This document shows positions 1 through 10,222 of a stretch of DNA of 64,000 nt, piece by piece (position 1 is the first letter of the stretch; the number at the start of each line of letters is the position of its first letter). The DNA is from Chamaea fasciata (Eukaryota; Chordata; Aves; Passeriformes; Sylviidae): NCBI GenBank assembly GCA_029207755.1, contig JARCOQ010000026.1:930001-994000 (forward strand), written 5' to 3'. The notes under the pieces are model-generated. The model was not told the origin of the DNA, made no database searches, and worked only from the letters and a program-made list of their open reading frames with translations. Both the position numbers and the translations under genes were made by a program.

Positions 1-3000
1 GAATCCACCGGAGGCTACTGAAGCAAAAAAAGAACCCCACTGCACGCACCATTTGTGGGATTTACACCACAGTGCCCCTTCCACAGGTTCAGTAAATAAA
101 TGCGTGAGGAGCGCGGAGCAAAGGAAAATTCCAGCAAGGCTGGAGCCAGCCAGCGCTTCAAACTGCAGGGAAATTCCCTCTTGCAGAGGTATTTCTACCC
201 CAGAGAAAGAACTACAACCTGATCACAGCACATCTGACTGGTTTGAGATCGCAATTCCGCTCCAGCGTGGTAAATATTTTACTGACAACTGGTTTCCTTA
301 CCCCCAGCAGCCAGAGCCAGCCTGTTGGAAGTCCCTGGGCCTCCATCTGCCCAGCACACAGGATTAGACCTTCCCCACGTGCCTCAGAGAGGAAGATGTG
401 CGCTTCCAGCTGGAGCTGTGCGTGGTGCTCCTCACGTACCCATCACACCACTGCCCTGGAGTGCCGCTCAGCCCCAGATTACAGCAAGAAAAGGCATTTT
501 CTCCACAGGGAAGAACAGAAAGTTGCACAGTGCAGGCAAAGGGAGAGGTCTGGCATCGTTCCCCTGCTGAAACGTCAGAAATGACCAGTGATGGGATGCC
601 CAGCCCAGCCCCGGAGCTGCTGTGAGCCCTGCTTTGGGCAGGCTGGTGATCACAGCCCACCCCAGCACACCTGTGGGCTCCAGGAGACCACCCAAACCCA
701 CACAGGTGTACCGGCGGCAACCAGCACCACAGCTGAGACTTCTCCTGCCAGGGGTCAGGGCTGTGGCAAAAAATTGGGAGAATTCCCCAGCTCTGCCCCA
801 AAAATTAGCAGGTTTTTTTTTTCACTGGGGTCACAGCAGTCAAAAACCACACAGAGGGAGCTCAGCAACCAACACCGAGGGGCTTCCAGCAGAGGCTGAG
901 CTCCTGATAACATTCCTATCTCTTGCTAATTATCTTTCAGTGATGACCTGTCGAGATATTTGTGTTTGAAGGACTGATCCACCTGCCGAGCGAGTTACCT
1001 GCAGGGTAACTCTGTACACGGCTGTGGTGCCTCCTTTCCCCCCCAGGGGCTGATTTTTGAGAGCAAACACATCTTTAGAGCTGTGTTAGAAGAGGCCAGG
1101 GGACAGCCAGGTGAGGCAGGTGGAGATGGGAGGAAAAGCCAGGATGGAAGAGAAGTGCACTCAACAGGCTCTGGCATCACTAATCCAGAGGAAACGGATG
1201 CGGGGGTCACACCCAAGGGGACGATCCCTGCCTGGATGTGACACATTCCCTCATTTGAAGGGGACAAAGGACACACTGCCAGGTTCAGGCATGAGGAGGC
1301 ATTCCCACACCTCAGGCATGGAAATGTGCCTTTTGCACCCAAAAAAGTAAAGGAAAACGAGTAAATCTCTTCCTCTGTTCACATTTTTCTCACATCCCAC
1401 GAGTGAACTGAAAGTATTTGATGATGAACTTTCTGCTCCGGCTGGTTCCAGCGGTTTTCTTAAAGCACTGGTTGGCATAAAAAATATTTTAAGGAGGTGC
1501 TCTTCCCTGTCTCCCCAACGCTGAGATCCACGAGTCCCAGGCAGCAGGAGTGCAGCAAGGAGCAGCCTGCTTGGCTCCATCCATCATCAGCACAACTGTC
1601 AGCTCAGCTCCACCAGCAAAATCTTTATTACTGGTTATGATGCAGGAGGCAGCAACCACACGGTCTGATTTCCTCACATCTGAGGCTGAGTTTGCAGAGG
1701 CAGCAGTTGGAGGGGAAATAATTTTGACTTTTCCCCGAGCCAATTTGATCTGGAAATTGTTGAGAGCAAATAAATATGGAATCTCACCGTGGCATTTCTG
1801 CAGTCACTCTCCAGCTACAACCACTTCTCTTTCTTTTTTTTTTTTTTTTCCCTCTCCTGAGCATCAGTGATTTGTATTTAGCACATGTAAAAAATCAGCT
1901 AATCCCCAAAGCCATGCCTGACTGATCAATTACACGACTAATACCTTTTCCAGAGGTCATCTTAAGAGATGAATAATCCCTTCCAAACTTTCCCAACCTG
2001 CAGCATGGGGAAACGTGTTGTTTGGCTTCCTGCAGCTTTCCTGGAAAGGTCAGAGTGCCCCCAAGCCCTGGGCTGCCCACGGGAACGCACAGCAGTGGAT
2101 CCCAGACCGTTCTCCGGGTGACCAACGACCTTTAGCAGCAAAGGCTGCGCAATACAGGTGCTCTGTTTTTTTATTTCTCAAAAAAACCCAACTGTTAACT
2201 GACCCTGGACTTGTCTTTTTAGGTAAAGGTGCCTGCAGACAGCCCAGCAGAGCCACCCCAGCTCCTCACTCTGCAAACAGCTCCAGCTCCTCACGCTCCA
2301 AAGGGCTTTCCCAAACAGCCATAAAGTGGGAAAGGCCACGGGGGCTCTAAACTCTATGTTTTTAAGCAGGAAAAGTCTAGCAGGGCTCTCTGAGCTGCCG
2401 CTTCCCACAGAGAACAGCCAGGAGAGCCATGGCACTGCCTCTCCTTCAGCTGAAGCATCGCGAGCTCAGGGGCGGTGGGAAAGAAGGGCAGCAGTGGATT
2501 CCTGGCTGGAATTCCTCACACTGAAGGGTCCTGTGGGAAACAGCAAGCTCCAAGTCTCCAGGCTGGGCATCACCTCTGGGCATCTTTGATCACGCACCAG
2601 TTTTTCCTCCCGGCTTTCATCTGGCAGGCAGATGGGGGGGGAAATATCAACAAATCCCACCCACATCCATCCTGCCCGCCAGAGGCGCTGACCTGTGAGA
2701 ACGGCCTGAGGGAAGGCAAGGAAAACAACAAAACTTCCACTACAAGGACAGTCTGGGACTCGTTTTAGCAAGTGACAGGGCTGAAGGCTCTGGAGGAAGG
2801 AGGGAAAAGCCACCTGAGGCTACTGCAAACACCTCAGAAGAGCCAGCACCTGCCCTGCTGGCATCTCGCATCATGTGAGCAATATCTGCTAATCCAAAAG
2901 CTGTATCATCACTTCTTCCTTGCAATTCTTTTTTTTTTTTTTTATCCTCCATCTGTTTCTTTTCATGCAGCGTTTGTCTTCTAACCTTCCTGGTTTGTTT

Positions 3001-3149
3001 CCCTCTTGTCTTTTTGATTAACAAAAAAGAGACACACCTTATCTCTTCCCCGGGCTGCACCACCCTCCCTTGTTCTGCGTGTTCAGCCTCATATCTCAGC
3101 ACCGTATTTGTTTCTCTCTCTCTCTGAATAAACAGAAGTGTAGGCATTT

Positions 3150-3340
3150 TTTAAGAAATAAGGGCTCTGTTTGAAGAGTAATTAGCTGTCAGCATAAAAC
3201 TAATATTTATGGATTCTCATCCTTGAAAACTCTAACTCTGCTACCCAGCACTGATTATGGCTGTTAGAAACAGATGGGGCTGGATCCATACAGCTTGAAA
3301 TAATGCTATATTTAAAAAATAATTAACTCCAAATGAAGGA
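3150..3340. promoter_or_regulatory. Candidate conserved non-coding element in MAN1C1 intron 1
   Basis: An AT-rich, non-repetitive block stands out from its GC-rich surroundings. It carries homeodomain-type cores (AGTAATTAGC near 3178, AATAATTAAC near 3320) and a TAATATTTATGG stretch. Its conservation is inferred from composition only; no alignment was possible. Confidence 0.3.
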
Positions 3341-4439
3341 CTGAATGCCTCTCGCTTCCCCTAAATTTGATTTTTCAATTGGATTTGTTTGCACGGGGTG
3401 GGAGCTGGGTTTCTCCTGGGTGTGCCGTGCTCCCTTGGCACACCTTGGAGGTGGGAATCTGCAGAGATCCGGGCACTGGGAGATTCCAAACACCCTGCAG
3501 CAGGGAGGGATGGCCCAGGCCCTCCTGGGATCATCAAGGAACCCAGCACCCCTGGGTGTGTTGTGTCTGGCTGCCTGGCAGAGGAATTGGAATTTTACCC
3601 GCGGTGCAGCCTTTGTTTTAGTGCCTGACAAAGATACGGGAGGGGAGCTTTAAAAAACTGTTTTTCAGATGCAGGTTGGAGAGGATGAAAGCCCTCAGTG
3701 TGTTGTTCCCTGACTTGATTCTCTCTTCAGCCCAGGGCAGCATCGTCGCTGGATGCCTGCACCTCTGCCAGAGCACAGACCCAGGGAATTTATACTCTGC
3801 TTAATTAAATCTGTGCTTTTTACTTATTGGCACCTCTTCCAGGAGCAGAATTCCCTCCAAGTTGGTTATCCATCACGGCAAAGGATCCGACAGCCACAAT
3901 CGAATCCCACACAAACCTGGTTAAGTGGGTCACAGCCTGCTCCCTGATGTCTGCCAGGATTTCCTGCACGAGCTGGAGGCACGGGGCCAAAGCCTCCCCT
4001 CGCCCTGACACCCCTGCAGCCCCCCCAGCGCTGGGTGACAATTCCAGCGCCAGTCCCACAGGGATCTACGGGGACAGAGCCTCCTGCTCCTCCCCGACTC
4101 CTGTGAGGGCACATCCTGTCCCCCCACCCCAGGGACCAGCCAGGTTCTGCCACCTCCCGGTTTCTGTGCAAAGTCTGACCCCCCCAGGGATGGAGACTCT
4201 TGCACAACCGAAGGCATCTCCCACTGAGTGAGGGTTTTTCCCCCTAAAACCCTTTTTCCCCCCTAATGACCGAGCCGAAATTCACATTTCGCTCATTTCA
4301 GTCACGCCCACCGGCGATGGCGAGTGGAGGTGTGTGCTCAGTGACAGGGGCACCCCCTGGGAAAGGGAGACCCCAATTCCTGCCACCCTCCTTGGGAAAA
4401 GGAGCCAGCCAGGGACCTCGTGTGGGAAATGGGGGCGAG

Positions 4440-4780
4440 GCTGGGGAGGTGAGGGGTGGGTGACGAGAGTGGGGACGATGAGGGGGGACACGGCTGTGAG
4501 GGGAGGTGACAGCTGACGGAGGGGGGACGCGGCCATGAGAGGGGACAAGGGTGGACAGAGGGTGATGTGGCTGCGAGGGGAGAACAGGGATTGACTGAGG
4601 GGGACACGGGGCTGCTGGTGGCAGGTGAGGGCTGAGGGGACACGCACCTGTGAGGGGACACGAGGTCTGATGGGGACATGGCTGTGAGGGCTGACTGAGG
4701 GGGACACACACCTGAGGTGTGGGGTGAAGCGAGGTGACGGCTGCCTGAGGGGGATGTGAGCACCGAGCTGCGGCCAGGGC
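4440..4780. repeat. Degenerate G-rich minisatellite in MAN1C1 intron 1
   Basis: The block contains repeated variants of TGAGGGGACAC and GTGAGGGGA with intervals of about 25-45 bp, ending about 100 bp from the exon 1 donor. Multiple G4-G6 runs on the plus strand give G-quadruplex potential. The absence of stops in this G-rich repeat lets the exon 1 frame run on artefactually. Confidence 0.6.
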
Positions 4781-4879
4781 TGCCTCAGGGGGGCCGTGGC
4801 CATGCACGGAGGGAGGCGAGGCAGCACGCAGCGGGCACACGGCCGGGGGGAGCACGGCCGGCAGCGCTGCCCGCGCTCC

Positions 4880-5880
4880 TCACCCACCTCTTTGATCTTC
4901 ATCCTGCGGGCGCGGCTCTCGGGGTCCTGCGCGGGCCGCCCGCCGCGCACCGGGTGCCGGAGGCTCCGGCGGAACCGCTCGTAGTCGAAGCGGAACGGGG
5001 CCCGCTGCGCGTCCCGGGCCGGGGGCGCTCCGCTGGCGGGCTGGGCTCGGCTCTCGCCGCCCGGCACCTGCTGGCGGGGCCCGGGCGCGGTGCGGGCCGG
5101 CGGGCCGGCCACGCGGGCGGCCGTGCGGAGCTTCTCCCGCAGGCGGCGCGGGGCGGCGGGGCTGGCGTGGCGGGGCTCGGCGGCCGCGGGGGGGCTGCGG
5201 GGCAGGCCGGTGTCGCGGGTGGAGGAGGAGGAGGCGGAGGACGAGGAGGCGGAGGATGAAGAGGAGGCGGAGGCGGTGGCCCGGCGGGGTAGGAAGAGGC
5301 GCTTGAAGCGGGAGGAATCGGGCAGGAGGAAGAGGGCCCCGAAGCAGAGCGTGAGCAGGCCCGAGAGGAAGAGCAGGAACAGGAACTTCTGCGGCAGCCG
5401 CAGCCCCAGCGCCGCCGGCCAGCCCGGCATGCCCGGCAGCTTCCGCAGCAGCACCATGGGGCACCGGATCGCGGCCGCCGGGCGGGACCCGCCGCCACGC
5501 CGGGGGCTGCCGCTGCCTCCTGCGGCCGGAGGCTCAGCGGGGCCCGCCCTGGGCACCGCCGGCCGCCTTCACCGGGGACCGCACGTGGGGGGCTCCGGGC
5601 CGGGCGGAGCGGCGGCTCAGCGTCCCCGCTGCCGGCATGAAGGCGGCGGCGAGCGCATCCCTCCGGGGCCGGGCGGCGGCGCGGGGCTGGGCTGGGCTGG
5701 GCTGCTCCCGGTGCGGGCTCCCGGCAGGACGGTGCTCCGCGGCTGGCTCAGGCAGCGGCGCCGGGGCGGTGCGAGCCCGTCTCTCTAGGCGGCGGTGGGT
5801 TCATCATGCTGCAGCATTTCTGCGGGGCGGGGGGGAGACAAGAACGCGGTCATTCAACAACGCCGAGGATGCGGCCGGCC
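4880..5880. promoter_or_regulatory. MAN1C1: CpG island spanning MAN1C1 exon 1 and its proximal promoter
   Basis: The region is very rich in G+C and CpG throughout exon 1 and for about 400 bp upstream of the ATG on the minus strand. No TATA box is evident near the ATG. The transcription start cannot be placed from sequence alone. Confidence 0.75.
4888..5457 (-). CDS. MAN1C1: MAN1C1 exon 1 (Golgi alpha-1,2-mannosidase IC, N-terminal part, partial gene)
   Basis: Class I (GH47) alpha-1,2-mannosidases of this type trim Man9-type N-glycans in the Golgi. The exon reads 190 codons from ATG at 5457 and ends in phase 0 after K-I-K-E at a GTGGGT donor. The product starts MVLLRKLPG, then LRLPQK, then a hydrophobic signal anchor at about residues 25-45 (FLFLLFLSGLLTLCFGALFL), as expected for a type II membrane protein. 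A Ser-rich run (about residues 60-80) and a Pro/Ala/Arg-rich stem follow, then the family-conserved PFRFDYERFR and RHPV segment before the exon end. I recognise it as orthologous to human MAN1C1 exon 1 by the LRLPQKFLFLLFLSGL block. No in-frame ATG lies upstream; the reading frame stays open only by virtue of GC richness. The catalytic domain lies in later exons beyond the left edge. The codons are extremely GC-rich, typical of a CpG-island first exon. Confidence 0.93.
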
Positions 5881-6233
5881 AGACGAGCCTTTGTCCCCGG
5901 CCGGTCCTCCACCCCCCAGCGGCACTAGTTCGCTTCCCTCTGTCCGGACTTGGCATCAACTCTCCGGTCTGCAGCATCTCCCCTCCAGCGCCGGGATGCC
6001 GGGCTCTGCTGGCGGGGCAGCTCGGGGGACAAGGGGGAGAACCCCGGGAGGGACGAGGGGCTGTGGGACACCCCAGGAGGGGCAGGGTGCCCCGGGACAG
6101 CGCGGACAGACAGCGAGCAGGCTGCTCCGCTCCTCTGCCAGGAGCTGCTGCCTTCGCCCGCGCCGGGCTGGGCACCATGGGGCTGCAAACCAGCCATGCG
6201 GAAAGCTCGGCTCGGGCTGAGCTTCTTCAGGGG

Positions 6234-6262
<29 letters not shown>
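6234..6262 (+). repeat. Poly-A tract (29 A)
   Basis: An uninterrupted run of 29 A lies between the two CpG islands upstream of MAN1C1. It is followed by GTAATAAATAATTTAAAAAA. It has no retroposon body that I recognise. Confidence 0.9.
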
Positions 6263-6266
<4 letters not shown>

Positions 6267-6449
6267 TAAATAATTTAAAAAATCTACGGGGTTTGGTTTT
6301 GCCTAACGGATCCCGGCAAATTTCCCCCAGATCTCTCTGCCTGCTAGAGTTATCCGTACCCACCACTCCCCACAAATCATTTCCCTGCGGAAGGGACAGA
6401 GCTCAACTTCCAGAGCCCGCAAGCCAGCAGGACCCGCTGGAAGCCCTCG

Positions 6450-7400
6450 GTGCGACCCCCGAATCGCCCCTTCTCCTGCGGGCACGGACAGCGCTGCCCC
6501 CGAACGCCGGCACACCCGCTGGGGCGGACGATCTCCTACCCCCAGCGCTGTCTACTCACCCCTCCGACAAATCCAAGCCTCCGTGCCTCCTACAGCGAGC
6601 AGAATCTTCTCAGTCCTGCCCGCTCATCCCAAAAGCGACAGCCCCTCGCGGCTGCCGGCGCTCACGGGTGCCCGCTCAGTGGGGAGAGGGAAGATGCTGC
6701 GCTCTCCGGGGAACAGCTCCTCTCCCTGCCCGTCCGAGCGTGCAGGAGGGAAGCGCTGACTGCACGCAGCTCCTGGGCAGGCTGTTTGTGCCCGCCGCCG
6801 TGCCGGGCGATCGCGGACCGGCGGGGCAGCGCCGCCCGCCGCCCTCACGGAGCCCCGCCCGCGCCGCCGCTCACTGCGACAGCGCCCGGCCCCGCCCCGG
6901 CCCCGCCCCCGCCGCGCCCCCTCCCGCCAACGGTCACTCCGCCGCCGCGCCAGCCAATCAGCGCGCACCGCCCCGCCCGCCCTCGCTCGTTATCGCCTGG
7001 TTGTGCCCCCCCGCGGTCGCCCATTGGCTGCTGCCCGCGCCAGGGGAGCCGTTGGCCCCGCCCCGTTGTTTACCACAGTTGCCCGGCTCGGGCTCGGAGA
7101 GGGTTGGCCCCGCCCCTTTCCTCCAGCCGCCGCCTCCCATTGGCTGCGAGGAACGCCCCGCCCGCGCGGCGATTGGCGGAGGGGGGGCGCCGCTGCTTTA
7201 AAAAGGGGCTGCGGGCACCCGGCGGCTCCAGAAGCCGTGAGGGCTCGGACCGTGCCGCGGGTGCTGGCGCCGTGTCCGGGCCTCACACACACCGTGAGGG
7301 CTCCGAGGGAGCGATTTACCCACAGATCCCCCACGAGAGGCTCCGTACCCTGCGTGTGCCACGGCCCTGGGTGCGCTGCCTCGCTGGCCGGCACGGGGAG
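6450..7400. promoter_or_regulatory. Second CpG island with CCAAT-box cluster and TATA-like element
   Basis: The region is CpG-dense with many GC boxes (CCCCGCCCC type around 6890-6910, 7060-7070 and 7110-7118). Four NF-Y/CCAAT motifs are visible: CCAAT at 6954-6958 and the reverse form ATTGG at 7023-7027, 7139-7143 and 7172-7176. A TATA-like TTTAAAAA is at 7197-7204, which would place a plus-strand start near 7225-7235. Established knowledge: NF-Y sites about 30 bp apart plus GC boxes are typical of strong promoters. It lies 1.5-1.7 kb upstream of the MAN1C1 ATG. It could drive a divergent plus-strand transcript, an upstream non-coding MAN1C1 exon, or both. No protein-coding exon is recognisable downstream. 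Confidence 0.5.
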
Positions 7401-9080
7401 AGGAGCACGAGTTGTAGAAGAGGGGCTGCAGGTGCCTTGGGAACCCCTTTTCTGGTTTATACGAGCCCACGTTCAAAGTGCCGTGAAACACTTCTCAATC
7501 CCAAATCGTTAAATCCACACCTTAACCTTCAGCGCATCACCAGGCAAATTTGAGCGACCACGTGAGTTAATACTTTACCGGAGGTGATGGTGAATCAGAG
7601 TTTCTGCTCATAAATATTACAAAAGACGCCCTCAAAGCTGAACAATCAGCAATGAAAGGGAGAAAAGGGCATCACCCACACCCCGGAGGCATCTGAACCC
7701 CCTCAGGAACAGCTGGATGGGTGGAAGGGGACGGGATGAGGCTCCCAGGAAAGGGTAAACGCAGCCACCAGAGAACGGCTGTGACTAAACTTGGAAGAGC
7801 TAAAAGGGAACATTTTGTAGGCTGGAAAGGAGCTGGAGCTGCGAGGAGAGGAATCATCGGCTGTTTGTGTGTGCCTCCTGCACAATAAACCAGCAGGGAC
7901 AAACACCTGAGCTGATGGCTGGGGCTGCAGGCAGCGTGCCCCACACCCTCTGAGAATCACAGACACGACAAATATTGTCATTTCCCCATAAAAACTGCTT
8001 TAAAGGGCATAAAACAGGCAGCACAACAGGACTGTGGAGCTGCCCTTGACCCCAGGCTGGCCATCACCCTCCTTCACCTCCCCTACACCTCCCCAGCCGC
8101 TGCAGCTTTAGTCCAAATAAACCAAAAGAAATAAAAAACCCACCTCTGGTGCTTTGAGCTCCAGTGGCTGCCCGGCGGACCTTGAAGGCGGATTTGGATT
8201 TGCATCTTGATGACTGGGGTTTGCAGCCGTTCTTTTCCTGCCGTGGCTGCGGGCAGGGCGTGCTGTGGGCACCAGGGCCGGGCACGGCGGGCTCAGCTCC
8301 GAGCAGGAGATGCTGGGGGAGTGCGGGGACTGACAGCGGCCAGAAAATACATTTTAGGCTCCAGGCAACGGCTTGAAGCCCGTGGGAAAGCTGGGCACCG
8401 GACGCTCTCATTCTGGCCTGGGAAATGGTGAGGAGGAACCCCAAACAATCCCTGTGCGTGGCCTCCTCCTGACACCTGCCGCTTTTCCAACTTGTTTACA
8501 ACGAGGTGTTGCTCTGAATGACCAGTCATATCGACTGTGCCGAGACGCTGTATAAAAGAATCCGTCTTTCAAGAAATCTTTGCTGGAAGCCCTCTGAAGG
8601 AATCGGAGTTCTACGTATCATTACCTGAGCCGTCCTGAATTGTGATAATAAAGGAGCAGGAGGAGCCAGCCCAGCCCGGCAGAGCTGCTCTCCCTCCTGC
8701 CCTGCGGTGAGGAAGAGGAGGGAGGCTCGGGGCTGCTCCTCCTCGGCAGGTTGGCACCAGTGCTGCCCGGGCATGGCAGATGCTCCACGGGCTCCTCACA
8801 GCCCCTGGGGGCAGAGGAAGGCTTGGTTCTGCTCAGGACTCGGGGAGAACCCTGCCAGCCCAGCTGCCACTTCCATTGCTGCGAGCACGGATGGATTTTG
8901 GCAGCGCTTCCAGCTCGGGCAGCCCGCGGGGACCAGCAGCAGCCAGAGCCCAGCGCTCCCCGGGCTTCCCACAGCCCTGCTCCCCACACCTAAACCCAGA
9001 AATAATCCTTCACCCGCCTCAAATCTCCTCTCCCCTGAGGAAACCTCACACAGCAGGCAGGCTGCAGTCTGTCTCGTCCT
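7401..9080. other. Intergenic sequence, no recognised feature
   Basis: Unique-looking intergenic sequence. I see no recognisable coding exon, RNA gene or mobile element on either strand. Confidence 0.5.
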
Positions 9081-9084
9081 TGTT

Positions 9085-9147
<63 letters not shown>
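9085..9147. repeat. Poly-A followed by (AT)n microsatellite
   Basis: About 15 A are followed by about 24 AT dinucleotides. This is a simple repeat and the source of a spurious Ile-Tyr ORF. Confidence 0.95.
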
Positions 9148-9150
<3 letters not shown>

Positions 9151-9389
9151 AACCCCAAAGCAAGGGAACCGAACCCCAGCAAAGCAAAGCTCTCTGCTGC
9201 TCCCTTGATCTTCTTAGGGAAGGCCCCGGGATGGGAAAGGTTGGACAGCTCTGCTTCCTAAGAGGATTTGGGGCATCAAGGAGGATAATAAATAAAAATC
9301 AACAGCAGAGAGCAAACCAGAGGGATGATAAAACAGTTCTGAGCAAAGGGCTCCGCCTCGCTCCTCATTCCAGGCTGCAGCGGTGGAAA

Positions 9390-9850
9390 AGTTGGAGGCT
9401 TATCTTTTAATTAGGTTAAATTAAGAAATCTTTTTGTTTTGCTCTGTGTTTAGCATAACGTTGTCTGGGAGGCAAAAGCTTGGAAATGGAAGGTTTTCCA
9501 GATTAGGTTAAATTAAGATATTATGCTTCTTAAAGGAGACAAAGCATTGTCTTCAAGGTAAATGTTTAATTACATTTTAAAAACAATTTTGTCTGTGCAA
9601 TAATAAGACAGGGCCCAGCTCTGCCTGTGACTGCAGTTCCAGATAGAAACCAAATAAATTGAGAAATTGGTGTTGAAGGAGTTAGGAGGCAGAGTGTAAT
9701 TACTGGGGAAATTGGGGTCCTGCTGCATTATGATTCTTGATTTTTTTTTTTTTAGCAGCTCTGGAAGAAATAATTTAGAGAAAATTACTTTTTTTTTTTT
9801 TTATGGGCATAAGAAAAATAGAATTTAATATCCACCTTTCTGTGAGGAAG
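9390..9850. promoter_or_regulatory. AT-rich candidate conserved element with a 17-bp direct repeat
   Basis: This is an AT-rich island of about 450 bp in GC-rich intergenic DNA. ATTAGGTTAAATTAAGA occurs identically at 9410-9426 and 9502-9518. The block also contains several TTTAATTA/TAATTACA homeodomain-type cores. An enhancer role is inference from composition and motif duplication only. Confidence 0.35.
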
Positions 9851-10126
9851 CAAACTACAGAATGATAGATAACACTCAGGGCAAGGGAGTTTGGCCCAAT
9901 TATTGCACTCGAGCCTCCAGACCATCTTTTAAAGATGTTTGTTCCTCTCACAGAGCAGAAAACACGCCTGGTTCTGGCTGCGGGCTGAATCCCAGTGCTG
10001 GAACAGCACTCCAGAAAGCCTCAGTGGCTCCTGGAATCGCTCCAGGCGGGGAGCTTTGGGCATCAGAGCCGTGAAAGGACGGAGCAGGCAGATGGGAGAG
10101 AGGCTCAGGGGCAGAGCCAGCACGGC

Positions 10127-10222
10127 GAGGGGATGGGGAGGGAAAAACGGGGAGAGGGGAAAGGGGAAGGCAGGGCAGGGAAGGGAATAGAAGAAGGAAA
10201 AGGGAAGTGGGGAAAAGAAAAC
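10127..10222 (+). repeat. Polypurine (G/A) tract
   Basis: About 95 bp is almost purely G and A on the plus strand, with a few C and T interruptions. Such tracts can form triplex structures. Confidence 0.75.

Larger units (their letters stand above)
1..4887 (-). other. MAN1C1: MAN1C1 intron 1 (part)
   Basis: The sequence downstream of the exon 1 donor at 4886-4887 to the left edge is intron 1 of the same gene, because no further MAN1C1 exon is recognisable here. It contains poly-T runs (about 811-820, 1836-1850, 2931-2943), a G-rich degenerate tandem block near 4440-4780 and an AT-rich candidate conserved block at 3150-3340. I see no convincing coding exon on either strand. Confidence 0.75.

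Noticed and set aside
5458..5556. N-terminal extension of MAN1C1 exon 1 upstream of the chosen ATG
   Set aside because: The frame is open but contains no ATG; the apparent start is a GTG. The orthologous start is the M of MVLLRKLPG.
5090..5788. Plus-strand ORFs antisense to MAN1C1 exon 1
   Set aside because: Shadow of a CpG-rich coding exon. The minus strand matches the mannosidase family and the plus strand matches nothing.
6450..7553. 367-codon and 302-codon plus-strand ORFs over the second CpG island
   Set aside because: Pro/Arg/Ala-rich translation typical of GC-rich non-coding DNA, crossing promoter-like motifs, with no recognisable domain.
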